NCBI RefSeq assembly: GCF_022682495.2
Contig: NC_071389.1
Location: 60,720,239-60,784,238 of the forward strand
From: Desmodus rotundus
Lineage: Eukaryota; Chordata; Mammalia; Chiroptera; Phyllostomidae
Length of the DNA stretch: 64,000 nt
Direction of reading: 5' to 3'
A program made the translations under genes and the position numbers. The notes beneath the pieces are model-generated. The model was not told the origin of the DNA. It did no database searches and worked only from the letters and a program-made list of their open reading frames with translations. This document shows, piece after piece, positions 45,986-58,230 of the stretch (positions within the stretch are counted from its first letter, which is position 1; each line of letters starts with the position of its first letter).

Positions 45986-46349
45986 CCAGTCGAAGTTGCG
46001 CAGGGCAAGCCTGAACATCGGTGCAAACCCAAGCATTGCTGATGTTCTTTAACAGGAACATCTGGTGGCACCGCATGATGGGATCTTCATCGGCCTTAAG
46101 CTGGCCATGCTGATGATGCAGCTATCTGGCGTGGGATGATGGTCCTCCACCGTGATGCTGTGCTGGACTTTCTGGAATGGAAGGCTAGACAACTTCTCCA
46201 CAACGACAGCTTTTATTGTGTCCTTCCCACGTAAGGCATGACATGTCAGTGTAAATTGTGCCTGGCTGGATTCTGTCATCCTCAGATAACTGATAGTAAT
46301 ATTGAATGAAGCTGGATCCATTCTGCTCCCAAATTGGCTTACGTCCCGT
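45986..46349 (-). pseudogene. NUTF2P: NUTF2 (nuclear transport factor 2) processed pseudogene
   Basis: The minus strand reads close to NUTF2 across nearly the whole 127-residue protein without introns. 'KPIWEQ' lies near the start, '[17 protein letters not shown]' and '[10 protein letters not shown]' in the middle, and '[18 protein letters not shown]' near the end, spread over different frames. The start codon is ACG (46,349-46,347). About 8 bases are missing before VEKLSS and about 7 after CIISM, so the frame shifts twice. The stop has become TGG at 45,986. NUTF2 carries RanGDP into the nucleus. This copy cannot make it. Flanking bases to about 45,790 and 46,420 may be UTR. Confidence 0.93.
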
Positions 46350-46654
46350 TGTGGAGCGTCATGCAGCGTCACTGAGACCTGAGGAGCTGGCACAATGGTG
46401 GCAGCGGTGGCAGCAACCCCCTGAGTTTCCTTACTCTGTTGTGTTTCCCCAAATGAGTCATCCACACAAGTACTTCAACTACCGCTACATCCTATTGCTG
46501 TATTCTCAACTTGGTGACCAATACGTATCTCGCGGTTGTTCTCCAGGCATATCTGATTTTTACCAGATGTGTTCCTTGAAAAATCAAATTGAGGAAAGCA
46601 TCTTTTCTCTAAATTTATATCCCCTGTTTTGGTACAAATGGGGAAATTCCCAGT

Positions 46655-47235
46655 CATATAAGTCAGAAATCTGGGAGTCATTCTAGATTTTTTCATTTTC
46701 CTTATCCCCCTACCTCTCATTGGTGATTGGGTCTTATTAATGATTTATCCCATCATTTCCAATTATACTTTTTCTAGCTTCGTTAAGATATTTATCATCT
46801 CGCCCTGGCTGGTGTAGGTCAGTGGATTGAGTGCCTGTGAACCAAAGGGTTGCCAGTTCGATTCCCAGTCAGGGCATATGCCTGGGTTGCAGGCCAGGTC
46901 CCCAATAGGGGGCACGTGAGAGGCAACCACACATTGATGTTTCTCTCCCTCTCTTTCCCTTCTCTCTGAAAAGAAATAAAATCTTAAAAAAAAGAAAAGA
47001 TTCATTATCTCTTTCCAGGATATCTAAAATAGTTGCTTAACCATTCTTTCTACCTTCAGTTATCTTAGCCGTCTCCCTAATCCGATCTGTTTACCCCTGC
47101 TCACTTTTATGCTTTCACTGTGCTCCATATAGGAAAGGGTTGACTGTGTTGCGTATAGGAGAGGATTGTTCTTAGCCTGACATAAAAGGCCTGTCGTGAT
47201 TTGGCCTCTTTCTCTTGTTTGATTTCCTTCCTATT
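46655..47235 (+). repeat. L2 LINE fragment (interrupted by SINE)
   Basis: The text 'aaatctgggagtcattctag' and 'attgggtcttattaatg', then after the SINE 'aagggttgactgtgttg' and 'ctgtcgtgatttggcc', fits L2 sense order. A later piece at 48,240-48,560 probably belongs to the same element. Confidence 0.65.
46802..46998 (+). repeat. Ves-type SINE inside L2
   Basis: Head 'gccctggctggtgtagg', B-box 'agttcgattcccagtc', body 'acattgatgtttctctccc' and an A-rich tail. Confidence 0.95.
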
Positions 47236-47257
47236 CCCTCCTTTTATAGTGCTTTTT

Positions 47258-47578
47258 TAAGACACAATACCATGTGTTCTCATATATATATATGTGGACT
47301 CTAATGAACAAAATAAAACTAACAAACAAAACAGAAACACAGGTATAGATACATGGAACAGACTGACAGCTGTTGGAGGGGAGGAGAGGGGAGGGGAAGG
47401 TACTGGAAGAAAGAGGATGAAGGGATTTGCCAAAGAATATGCATGACCCATGGACATGAACAACAGTGTGGTGGGGGCCTGAGGGAGGTGGATGGTGGGG
47501 GGCTAGATGGAGGTAGGAAAAGGGGGAAAACATGAGGACAACTGTAGTAGCATAAAAATAAAAAATAAAGAAAAAATA
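47258..47578 (+). mobile_element. L1 3'UTR fragment
   Basis: It includes 'gtggactctaatgaacaaaa', 'cagactgacagctgttgg', 'catgacccatggacatgaac' and a tail 'aaaaataaaaaataaag'. Recently inserted by the look of it, and 5'-truncated. Confidence 0.85.
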
Positions 47579-47584
47579 TTAAGA

Positions 47585-47770
47585 CTATTCTGTCCTGACT
47601 GGTGTGGCTTGGTTGGGTGTCATCTTGCAAAGCAAAGGGTTGCTGGTTGATTCCTGGTCAGGGCATATGCCTGGGTTAAGGATTCAGTGCCCAGTCAGGA
47701 TCCATGTGAGAGGTAACCAGTGTTTCTGTCCCTCTCTTTCTCCGCCCCCCCAAAAATAAATAAATAAAAT
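47585..47770 (+). repeat. Ves-type SINE, diverged
   Basis: Head 'ctgtcctgactggtgtggct', body 'ggcatatgcctgggttaagg', a C-rich stretch and an (AAAT)n tail. Confidence 0.88.
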
Positions 47771-48239
47771 CAGGCACACGCACACACAAAAGCACAATAA
47801 AACATCGTTGTTACTATGATTTCACTGGCATTGTTGCTGACTTCAACACTGAAAGTTGTGTTCAGAAGTGTGCCCCAAACACAAAATTATTCTTTCTCTA
47901 TTGCTAGGGAATTTTTATTAAGATATTACAGATCAATTTTTGTTAGTTTGAGTAAAACAAATCAATATACTATTGGAAAAATATATGGGGTTAATTTAAA
48001 ACTAAAAATGATTTTGTCTCTGGTTTCCTACTTGGTGTTATCTACATTAATACCTCCCATTAGTGTGGATTATTGAAGATTTACTGTACCTGCTCTGTTC
48101 TTCCATTATTTGATATTATAGAAACATCTCACAGGAATTAACCAAGGACATAAATAGTGTACATACATAATTACCAGTTTCTTTATTTTACTTGGTAAGT
48201 ATGCTTCTTTTTAAGCTAATTTTTGAAATGCACCCCTAT

Positions 48240-48560
48240 TCTTTCTTTTCTTTCATAAGGCTTTTACCCATCTTATGTCCTGTCTGTCGCTTTATCTCCT
48301 CTCTCTTTCTGTAACTAACCCTTCATCACATGCTTTGCATTTCATTCCAGTCATTCTGTTTTCAGGAAGGTGCTCTCTGATCTTCCCACACTAGGTTAAG
48401 GTCCTTACATGTTTTCATAGGATCATGCCACTCTCTTCATAGTACATTCTTTCTCACTGAACTGTTATGTCTGTTTTTTCTCTTCATGAATATAGCATGT
48501 AGTACTGTGCTTGGCACATAGTGGGCACTTAAGAAGTACTCAGTAAATAAAGAGCTTCTT
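48240..48560 (+). repeat. L2 LINE 3' end
   Basis: The text 'tcaggaaggtgctctctgat' and 'gcttggcacatagtgggcac', then 'agtactcagtaaataa', is the L2 3' end in sense. Confidence 0.75.
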
Positions 48561-49329
48561 GATAGGCAGAGGAAGATAGTCTGAAATATTTTTCAGAGAG
48601 ATACTTTTTTAAAATATAGACATAGCGACATATCTAAATGTTATAAAAAATCTCTACTCAACCTATGAAATGATATACCAACTGGCTCTTATATTTTTTA
48701 TTTTGTATTTACTTCTAATATAAGATTGGGAAGATTGTCATTAAAATACTTCTGTTTTGGTAGTAGAGAATATTATTTATTTCCCTGGAGATAATTACAA
48801 CTATGTACTTCAACTTCAGTCCAGGGTTTACTTGTTGTATTAGGAGCAATGTGTTAATGAGAAACTAATATTACAAGGGAGTTTGGTGAGCTTGGCTCAG
48901 AGACATTGAAATGGAGATCGTGTTGAAGAATTGAGAACATATTGGTGTAACAGTGAATGTCTATTGTCAGCATTGCCATCAGCTTTGGAGGTGAGTGTCC
49001 CTTTCACAGTAGATAATGTCCTAACTGGACTGCTTTGCAGTGTGGCTTGCCTCCTTTGGCCTTTGCCTTAATCTCATTTTCCAGTCTTCCTAACCATTCT
49101 AGAATGTATACATCTACTTCACATGTCCTCCCAGGAAAGGCAGCTAGAGGTCTTATTTGTATGCATGTTTCATATGGTTCCCAGGAAACCAATGCAAAGT
49201 ACATTTAAAATGGATATTACTAAGCTCTTAGGCACAGGATTCAAGGAGTACATTCAGAGAAGTGTTCGGGCACAGAACTTGAAAAGATGGTGCTCCAAAT
49301 TATGTAAGAAAAGAGACTGACAGGGAATA

Positions 49330-50650
49330 TTTTCAATGCATAAAACTGACAGGATTAATATCCAGAATAAAAAAATATAAGTCAATGAAAAGATGAAAAA
49401 TGAGGAAGAAAAAAATATAGTCGAGGATATGAAAAGATAAATTGCTGAAGATAAAATCCAGATGATCAGTTGACTAATGAAAATATACTTATATCAGCAC
49501 AATACAATTTTAAATGAGATGTCTTTTTTCATTTACCAGGTTAGCAAAGATAAGCAAGTCACACAGCATTGTGTATGGCAAGCACATTGAGTGTAAACTG
49601 GGATAGCTGCTCCTGAGATGATTTGGTTGTATCTATTAAACTGAAAATGGCTATAAACTGTGACCCAGGAATTCACCTTTTAGGTATCTTCTGGTGAGAA
49701 ACACATAGATGTGCCCAAAACTGTGTGTTCAAAAATAAAGAAAATGTTAAGTATTGGTGAGGATGTAAAGAAATCAAAACCCTCGTACATTGCTGGTGGA
49801 TATGTAAAGTGGTGCAGCCACTTTGAAAAAATTTTGGCAATTTGTCAAAACGTTAAGCATTAAATTACCATACCAAGCAGTTTTCTTCCTAGAAATTTAT
49901 CCAAGAAAAATAAAAAATACATTCACACAACTTGTACACGGACGCTTATAACAGCGTTATATATAATAGTCATAAATTGGAAACCACTGATGAAACAGAA
50001 GGTGGTTCGTCCACATAATGGAATACTATTAGCCAATAAAAAGTAAAGGATTGATACATGCTCTGACATGGGTGACCCTCAAAAACAAGCTAATTGGAAG
50101 AAGTGAGACACAAAGGACTGCGTGACGTATGATTTTACTTACATGAAAAAGACAAAGCCTGTAAAGACGGAATGTAGACTAGTGGTTGCACATGTCTAGT
50201 GGTGAGAATGCAGACTGACCACAAATGGGCACGAGTTTCCTTTTGGGGTGATGGGAAATGGTCTAAAATTAAGTAATGGTGATGACTGCGTAGCTCTATA
50301 AATTTACTTTAGGAACCCCATTGGCCCTGGCTGGTGTGGCGCCATTGATTGGAACATTGTCCTGCAAACCAAAAGGGCATGGTTTCAATTCCTGGTCAAA
50401 GCACATACCTATGTTGCGGGTTCAGTCCCCAGTCAGGGCACATACAAGAGGCAACTGATCAATGTTTCTCACACTGATGTTTCCCTCCCTCTCTCTTCCT
50501 CTCTTACCCTTTCGCTAAAATCAATAAGCATGTCCTCTGGTGAGGATAAAAATAACAACAATATTAAAATAAAAAGCTTAAAAATTATACACTGAAAACT
50601 GGTTAATTTTATGGTATGTGATTTATATCTCAATAAAACTGTCAAAATGG
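49330..50650 (+). mobile_element. Old L1 3' region, interrupted by SINE
   Basis: Sense L1 ORF2 end is visible as 'cattgctggtggatatgtaa', 'gtggtgcagccactttg' and 'cataatggaatactattagc', then 3' text. A Ves-type SINE splits it at 50,324-50,575. It ends near 50,650 with 'tcaataaaactgtcaaaa'. All frames are broken. Confidence 0.8.
50324..50575 (+). repeat. Ves-type SINE inside old L1
   Basis: Head 'ggccctggctggtgtggcg', diverged B box 'atggtttcaattcctgg', body 'acactgatgtttccctccc' and a GATAAAAATAA-type tail. Confidence 0.92.
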
Positions 50651-50699
50651 TTAATAGTTGGAGATTTTATAAACACTGTAACATGAGATAATAGGTCAA

Positions 50700-51051
50700 C
50701 ACTGATATGAAGGAATAACTGGAAGACATTATGACCAGAGATGTATCATGACTTTCAGAAAAAATACGGGTAATGGAATACACAGAGGGAATGGGGGAAA
50801 GATGGGTAGGCAGGTGGGGAGAGGGAGCGATGCATATGTTCATTATCACGTTCTTTGAACAATGGAAACTGAAGTAACCTCAAGGCCCATTAACTCAAGG
50901 CCCATTAATGGAGAACTAGCTAACTAAAATATGGTGCATTTGAAAAAAAATCGTGCAAAAGGACAGAGGGAAGAAGGTAGGGAAGTCAGGAGGAAGGGAG
51001 AGATTCAGTTGTTGATTATCACATTGTTTGTATAGTAGAAACTGAAATATT
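50700..51051 (+). repeat. Tandem L1-tail units of about 173 bp (two copies left of HAL1-like element)
   Basis: 'attatcac' followed by 'gttctttgaac' at 50,842 recurs as 'attatcac' plus 'attgtttgtat' at 51,015, 173 bases on. The surrounding words (GGGAAAGA..., GAAACTGAA) are shared too. A third related unit follows the HAL1-like insertion at 52,905. Confidence 0.6.
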
Positions 51052-52904
51052 CCAGCCAAGATGGAGGCGTAGGTAGGTACACTTTACTTCCCCTCCCAAC
51101 CAAAAGGACAACAAATTTAAAAACAAAAAACAACCAGAACTGCCAGAAAATCAAACTGTATGGAAGTCCGACATCTAAGGAGTTGAAGAAACATTCATCC
51201 AGACCAGTAGGAGGGGCGGAGACAGGCAGCCATGGCAGAGAGGGTGCATGGCAAGGAGGCAGCTGGCAGACCGGGCAGTCCCCCATTTGTGTGCAGATAA
51301 ACCAGGAAGAACAACTGGGGAGCAAGACTGAGTGCACAACCCAAGCACTGGAAACTAAAGCCTCAAAACCTCTGGCAGTAAAAATTTGTGGGGGTTATGG
51401 CTGTAGGAGAAACTACCAGCTTCACAGGAGAATTCACTGGAGAGACCCATGGGATCCTAGAGCATACACAAGCCCACCCACCCAGAAATTAGCACTAGAA
51501 GGACACAATTTGCTTGTGAGTAGCAGGGGAAGTGACTGAAAGTGGGGGCAAAAGCTGAGCAAGCAGCATTGTTTTCTCTCTGACCCCTCCCCCACATATA
51601 GCGTCACAACACAGTGATGTGGGTTGCCCCACCCTGATGAATACCTAAGGCTCCACCCCTTACAATGTAACAGGCACACAGAGACAGTGAAATATGGCCC
51701 AAATGAAAGAACAGATCAAAACTCCAGAAAAAGAACTAAATGACCAACCTATGAGACTCAGAGTTCAAAACACTGGATATCAGGATGCTCAAAGAAATGA
51801 TTGAGTACGGATGCAAAGTAGAGGAAGAAGTGAAGGCTATACAAAGTGAAATAAAGAAAAATATACAGGGAACCAACAGTGAAGGGAAGGAAACCAGGAC
51901 TCAAATCAACAATTTGGAACAGAAGGAGAAATAAACACAACAGGAACAGAATGAAGAAATAAGAATTCAAAAAAATGAGGAGAGACTTAGGAAACTCTGG
52001 GACAACTTTTTATGTCCCAACATCCGAATCATAGGGGTGCCAGAAGGAGAAGAGGAAGGACAAGAAATTGAAAACTTATTTGAACAAATAATGAAGGAAA
52101 ATCTCCTCAATCTGTCTAAGGAACTAGACATGGAAGTCCAGGATGCTCAGACAGTCCCAAAGAAATTGAGCCCAAGGAGAAACACACCAAGACACATCAT
52201 AATTAAATTACCCAAGATTAAAGATAAGGAGAGAATCTTAAAAGCAGCAAGAGAAAAGAAGAGAGTTACCTACAAAGAAGTCCCCATAAGACTATCAGCT
52301 GATTTCTCAAAAGAAACCTTGCAGGCAAGAAGGGACTGGAAAGAAGTATTCAAAGTGATGAAAAGCAAGGACCTACAACCTAGATTACTCTATCCAGCAA
52401 AGCTATCACTTAGAATGGAAGGGCAGATAAAGTACTTCCCAGAGAATGTTAAGTTATATGAAATGTTAAAGGGACTTATCTAAGAAAGATGAATATCAAA
52501 ACTATGAACAGTAAAATGACAACAAACTCACAACTATCAACAACTGAACCTAAAAAAAAACCAAACTATGCAAACAACTAGAACAGGGACAGAATCACAG
52601 AAATGGAGATCACATGGAGAGTTATCAGTGGGGAGGAGGTGGGGAGAGAATGGGGGAAAAGGTACAGGGAATAAGAAGTGTAATTGGCAGGTACAAAATA
52701 GGGGAGGTTAATAATAGTATAGAAAATGGAGAAGCCAAAGAACTTATATGTACGACATGAACTCGGGGGGTAATGCTGGTAGGTGGGTGGTTGCAGGGTG
52801 GAGGCGGATAAAGGGGAGAAAAAAATGGGACAAGTTTAATAGCATAATCAACAAAATATACTTTAAAGTAAATAATAAATGTTTTACTTTTTTCTAAAAA
52901 AAAA
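51052..52904 (+). mobile_element. HAL1-like element A (L1 ORF1 without ORF2), 1.85 kb
   Basis: The 5' end 'ccagccaagatggaggcg' is L1-like. ORF1 begins near 51,694 and is broken early; its C-terminal half is open at 52,037-52,483 (148 codons, 'TPRHIIIKLPKIKDKERIL', 'RLLYPAKLSLRMEG'), the RNA-binding and C-terminal domains of ORF1p. After the TAA the sequence passes directly into a 3'UTR and an A-rich tail, with no endonuclease or reverse transcriptase. Element B has the same junction. HAL1 elements depend on L1 for mobility. Confidence 0.8.
52037..52483 (+). pseudogene. ORF1p C-terminal frame of HAL1-like element A
   Basis: 148 open codons from an internal ATG, containing the RRM-like and C-terminal domains of an L1-type ORF1p nucleic-acid chaperone. 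The N-terminal coiled coil upstream is interrupted by stops, so the full protein is not encoded. Confidence 0.8.
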
Positions 52905-53215
52905 AACAAACCCAAATAACATAAAGGTCTATCAATAGAGAACCAGCTAAGTAGAATATGGTGTATTTGTAAAAAGTAACTTGCAAAAGGATATATAGAG
53001 CATGATACCATTCAGGTATATTTTTTAAAAGTAGTAGATACTTTTTCTGTAGAATTATGTAAAAAGATTTGAAGGCCACAAGCAAATTTAGAGTAGTGCT
53101 TGTTTCCAGGGAGCAGAGCAGAGCAATCAGGAGGAGGGTAGAAATCAGGAGGGCCTTTGGTATCGTATGTAATGTTTTAATTTCTACGTAGATTCTATAT
53201 TCAAAACCAGGTAAT
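52905..53215 (+). repeat. Old L1 3' tail (third tandem unit)
   Basis: 'gtctatcaatagagaaccag', 'aatatggtgtatttgtaaaa' and 'cttgtttccagggagcag' form an old L1 3' tail. The first words match 'taatggagaactagctaac' left of the HAL1-like element. Confidence 0.65.
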
Positions 53216-55367
53216 TAAAAAAAGTATAAGCAGAAAAATGGACTTGAAGCAAATATTTAAGAATAACCACATTGGTATTTCTGTGTGGTAGAAATAAAGA
53301 TGAGAAAACCCAAAACCTAAGAAAGAAACATAGAAGAGCCATCCTTCTCTTTGGTTACCTAATATAGAGCTATAAAAAAATGTAAAAATTAAAAATAAAG
53401 AGGCCAAAAACTGGCAGTGATCACCACGTGAGCTGCAGCGCACCTGAGAACAGGGCAGGAGCAGAACAGCAGCTGACCATCAAGGTCACTGTATTTGGAA
53501 AAGATCATCGGAGGCCAAGGCCAGAAAACCTAGGGCTCTGCCCGCAACCGGAACAGTCTTAGGGATCGTGTATTTTATTGGCAGGAGCCATAATGTTATA
53601 AGCGAACTTTCCAGACCATAATACTTTGAACATGAGGCGTACTTGCCATCCTCTTCTACTTCTCATTCACCAATAACCTTACTTATAGAATTCGACCCTG
53701 TCCTTCAAACCACACTATTCACTTCTTCATTTGAGGAATGGAAGAATTCACTTCTCTTGTTACTTAGCTCTTAAAATGAGTTTACATATATAAAAGAGTT
53801 TACTTTTGTAAAATGTTGGATAATCCAAACAATTATAATTGTTTTGGCATATGTATTAAATGAGTTTCTTTGGGTTGCAAGAGGCAGAAACCTAGTTCAA
53901 CCTGACTGAAACACAAAGAGAATTTTCTAAAGTAACTTGGAAGTTCAAGGGATGAAACTGGCTTTAGGCACTGAGTTATTTGGATTTTTCTGTCTCTCTT
54001 CCTGTGTGTTTATTTTTCTGTCCTATGTTATTAATATGATTTCTTTCATGGTCAGAAGCTGGAACCAGAAGTCACTAAAATACTGCTTCTGGGAAACCTT
54101 ATTTCTATGACCATGCTTGCCATAAAAAAAAATCCACAAGAGGGCCCTCTATCTTCTAAATATTGTAGAAGTGTGTCTAATGGGGAGAATTTCACTTGCA
54201 TACCAAACTCGGGGAGCAGAGTTCAGGAAATATATTTTATGCTTTCCAGCCCCTCCTAACTATTACAGCATAGAAAGGATTGCAACACTCAACATGGTCC
54301 ACTCCTCGGCTGCTCACCTGTAAGTACCCTTCTACTGACGTTTCCAGACAACGAGGGCAATCACAAAATGCTACATCTAACTTAATGCTACTGTCCTTCA
54401 TGTGCAGGAAAACATATTCAGCTTCTACGTCCAAATCTGTCAGTCCCTGTGTCAATCTCTGGACAATACGCATCTCAGTTTAGCCGTATTATCACGGTGA
54501 CTTTCTGCTGCCCTAGTGCCAAATGATAAAGTTGGCCACCACTGCCGCACTTTCATTTCTGTATCATTCTCCAAATAACTTTATTATTGTGACTGTCATA
54601 GCTAAAAAACTGGATACAGTTTTAAGACCAAATATCTGAAGAAACTCTAGTATTGGGGAAAAGCCAAAAGTAGTTGTATAAAATGTAAAAATTTATATGT
54701 GAAGCCTAAATGGCCCCATTCTGCCACCTTCTGGCTGGCTTTGTACCTTATATGGCTATGAACTAAGTGTCATCTAACTGTTCCTGCCATGGCTGGCACC
54801 AGACCATACTTCGTGCCCGGGAGGTTTCAGATGGGGTCAGTTCCAGTTATAACATGGGTCTAATGACTTATGCACATACTTCTAGTTCTAAAACATGTCA
54901 GAATTTATAGAATCGGTACCACATGATGGTATGTGGGGTTGTTTCCTCTAATTGTATGTAGTTACAGCTACTTTGGGCTTTTCCACAGTACTAGAGTCTC
55001 TTCAGATATTATTTGATATTAAAACTGTATCAAGTTTATTATCTACCACAGTCATGATGATAAAATTATTTGGAGAGTGATATAGAAATGAAAGTTATTG
55101 AATCACTGCTAAGTTCTTATAAAGAAATTAATGTTGTAGCCAACAATCACTTATTAGAACTTTAAAGGGGAAACCCATATGTATGTTAGTGAAATCTTAG
55201 TACCGCATGTCCTTAGTTTTGTGACTCTTCAGTGTATTTTTATTCAAAAAAGATTGTGGTAGAGGTTTAAAACTGGAAAATGTAATTTGTTTAAAATAAG
55301 TATGATACACTTTTTGGGAGGAGGTAGGGAGAAAGAATTAAGATAGAATATATAATAGTGTACTTTT
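53216..55367. other. Intronic sequence, mostly unassigned
   Basis: Text near 53,870-54,130 ('gcaagaggcagaaacctag') resembles the tail of an old repeat. The 78- and 67-codon frames around 54,240-54,480 oppose each other and have no domain. Nothing else can be named. Confidence 0.4.
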
Positions 55368-55500
55368 GTGACCTTTTCAACACACTTTACATCTCTGTGT
55401 CTCTGGAAAATGAGACAATAGTACTCATCTTAAAGGTAGATTGTTGTGAGAAATAAATGTTATTTACTTCCTGTTGAATGCTTAGAATAATACTCAATGT
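55368..55500 (+). repeat. MIR SINE fragment
   Basis: The order 'ctctgtgtctctggaaaat', 'aggtagattgttgtgag' and 'gaatgcttagaataatactc' is MIR 3' half in sense. Confidence 0.6.
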
Positions 55501-55799
55501 GTAATAAATTAATGTTATCATCAACCTTACAACATTTACAATGTATTACATATTGTTATATATATTATAAGTAAATATATTCCAAGATACCCTGGACAAT
55601 GTCTTATACTTTTTTATAGTTTTGTATCCAATATTAAATTAAAATAAAGGAATTGAAGGTAGTGGAAATGCATAGCCTTCTAAAGCAGAACTGGGTATGA
55701 TGCACTGGGAACTAACAAAGGCCCTCTGTCTCTGTCTGGGGCTCATTGTTCACTCAAGGAACCCAAAATTACCTCATGAAAGAGCTATGGTTTCTCTTA

Positions 55800-56260
55800 A
55801 ATGTTTAATCAATTCAAAAATATTTATTGAATGCTTACTATGTGATCACCATTGTGTGGGATTCTAGAGGTAGACAGTTATAGGAGAAGCACACAATAAG
55901 AGTTAAAGTATAAACATGTAATTATTATGCAGTGTGGTCAGTACAATAATGTGGCTGTTAATATATTTTAGGACCTAAAACAGGAAGTAACATTGAACTA
56001 GACTTTGAGTAACAAGTAGGAATTTATCAGGAGAAAGTCATCTTATATATATATGTATATATGTAAAAATATATACATGTATAAGTATATATGTATATGT
56101 GTATAAATATATATGTACATATGTATAAATATATGTGTTTGTATACTTAAAAATAAAAGGCCAAAGAGAGAGGCAGCAATATTTGAGATCCGGAGAATAG
56201 CTATTCCGGAAGCAGTGATTCAGGCAGAAACCCAGAGTGCTCTGCTGAAGAAGTAAAAGC
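55800..56260 (-). repeat. L2 LINE fragment, split by AT repeat
   Basis: 'tcaaaaatatttattgaatg' and 'cttactatgtgatcacc' are the complement of the L2 3' end, followed by L2-like text ('gaactagactttgagtaac'). An AT-rich simple repeat lies within it at 56,041-56,150. Confidence 0.65.
56041..56150. repeat. (TATA/TATG)n simple repeat
   Basis: Alternating purine-pyrimidine, nearly self-complementary, about 110 bp. Probably unstable in length. Confidence 0.9.
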
Positions 56261-57251
56261 AAGGAGTTTTTATAAGAAAGGGAACGGGAATAAATTACAT
56301 GAATAGAAGAAAGGAGTTTCTAGTGGGGTTAATGAGTTAAGGAAGAAACTTCTATAGCTATACATAGTGCTAATTCTAAAGAATGTCTTTTTCAGGGTGA
56401 AAGTCCAAATGTCTGCTTTCCTGTTAGCTTTGCAAACGGTTGTTTGAAATGCAGTGTTGCTTTGGCCCAGCCCAGTGGTTATTTTGCCCAGTCCAAACAT
56501 TCCAAAGTTTTGAGGAGTAAGACCCGTATGGCCCATCTGGGATGGCAGTGTCCACTCCGTGTATATTATTTTTCACACATAAACCAGACTTTGGTGGTTG
56601 ACTTTTAGCTACTGGTCTATCTGCACATTCTCCCATTTCATATTGGTACTACTGGACTGCCTTTCATGGCCAGAATGCTTTGTCATCCATCACCTGAAGA
56701 AGGAGGTTTTCAAGCATTGGTATCTTAGTGAGGAGACCAGGCTTCCTTCACGGTAATTCTGGATAAAGGAAAGCTGTATTTTTCTGGGCGGGCATTTGCA
56801 CTACTGCCATCTGAGCTTGTCGTCCCCTGTGCTCACCTCCCTGTTCTGTGGAGCCGTACCTGCCGCTCTGCGGTCAGATACCTGAGACCTGGAGCTTGCC
56901 CTTGTCTATGCTGATGAGGACTCTCGTGTGAATGCAAGGAGTGACTCCATTTGTGTTGTGGTAACGAAACCTCAAGGAGTATGTTTCATCTTCTTCACTT
57001 CTGTACCAGATATTCAGAAAATAAACCTCCATGGAGATTTGGATATCCTGCCTGGCCGTAACACTGGCTAGTGAGTCAGTAATGATTCAACAGGAGGGTT
57101 CTGTCCACATAAAGGGCTATAAGGCCTATAGGGGGACAGTGTCTGCATCAATCATGATTAGGAGTTTCATATTTTCATATTTCATATGTTTTATCATTCT
57201 GAAAATAGAATCCCACTTTTCTTACCCCTGTCACCTTAGTACGTTCAATCT
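56261..57251. other. Unassigned intronic sequence
   Basis: No exon or named repeat is recognised. Small minus frames at 56,270-56,636 overlap and have no domain. Confidence 0.4.
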
Positions 57252-57828
57252 TGTATTAGTTTTCTATCACTGCCATCAAAAGTGACCATAAATTTGGTGG
57301 TTTGAAACAATGTCCCTTTATTATCTCACAATTCTGTAGGTCAGAATTCTAGGAGACTCTTGCCTGTAATTTCTGGGGAAGAATCTACTTCAACCCTCAT
57401 TCATATTTTTGGCAGAATCTAGTTCCTTGTGGGAATGGGACTGAGGTCTGTGTGTCCTTGCCAGCTGTTATCTGGGGGCTGCCCAAAGCTCCTAGAGGCC
57501 TTTCTCTGGTCCTTGCACACGGATTCTAGAATCTCAGAACCAGCAGTAGTGTGCTGAATCCTTTTCGTGCTTGGAATCTGTTTCCTGTCCTGGCTCACTT
57601 CTGCTTCAGGCTAAAAAAAATTCTCTATTTTTAAGAGGTAATGTGATTAGATTGGGTGCACCTAGATTATCCACTAGACCCTATTTGAAGGTCATTAATT
57701 AGTAACATTAAATCTTCCTCATTACATCTGCCAAGTCCACGGTAGCCATCTATTGTAATGTATTTACAGATTCCAGGGAAGAGATGGAATAAATGGGGGC
57801 AGAGGAGAGGGCATTCTGCCTATCACAG
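57252..57828 (-). repeat. MLT1-type LTR, minus strand
   Basis: The plus strand begins 'tgtattagttttctatcac' and 'ttattatctcacaattctg', passes 'gtgattagattgggtgc', and ends 'attctgcctatcaca'. That is an MLT1 LTR read in complement, essentially full length. Confidence 0.88.
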
Positions 57829-57834
57829 ATCCCT

Positions 57835-58230
57835 TGTTTAATTTTCAAATATGGTTTTGAACCAAAGCTGGAGATTGTATGTGCAAAGACATGGAGTTAA
57901 GAAAGGGTATGGTATACTCAAGAAATGAAAGTTGAGTTAGTATTATTGTTGGTGATATAAATTGGTGAAACGGAGCTAAATGGAGGCCCATTCAAGGTTG
58001 GCAAAGGTCCTTGATTACTGTGCGAAGGGTTTGGGCTTCATAGGCAATGGGAAGGCACTTCAGTTTGTTTTTCTTTCGAGTGACAGAAGATTGTTTTAGA
58101 AATATGATTGTGTTTTAGTAAGATGACAAATATGACGAGTGGGAACTAAGACATTGGGGATTTGGAGAGAAGAGGAAATACAGACAGACTGTGACCTTTG
58201 GTATTCATATCAGACTCTCAGTCAGCATTG
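57835..58230 (-). repeat. L2 LINE fragment, minus strand
   Basis: Words such as 'gtgcaaagacatggagtta' and 'ttgggcttcataggcaatg' suit L2 in complement. Low sequence identity. Confidence 0.5.

Noticed and set aside
52625..53011. 128-codon minus-strand frame
   Set aside because: It is antisense to the HAL1-like 3'UTR and tail, and rich in proline and serine because of the G-rich sense strand.
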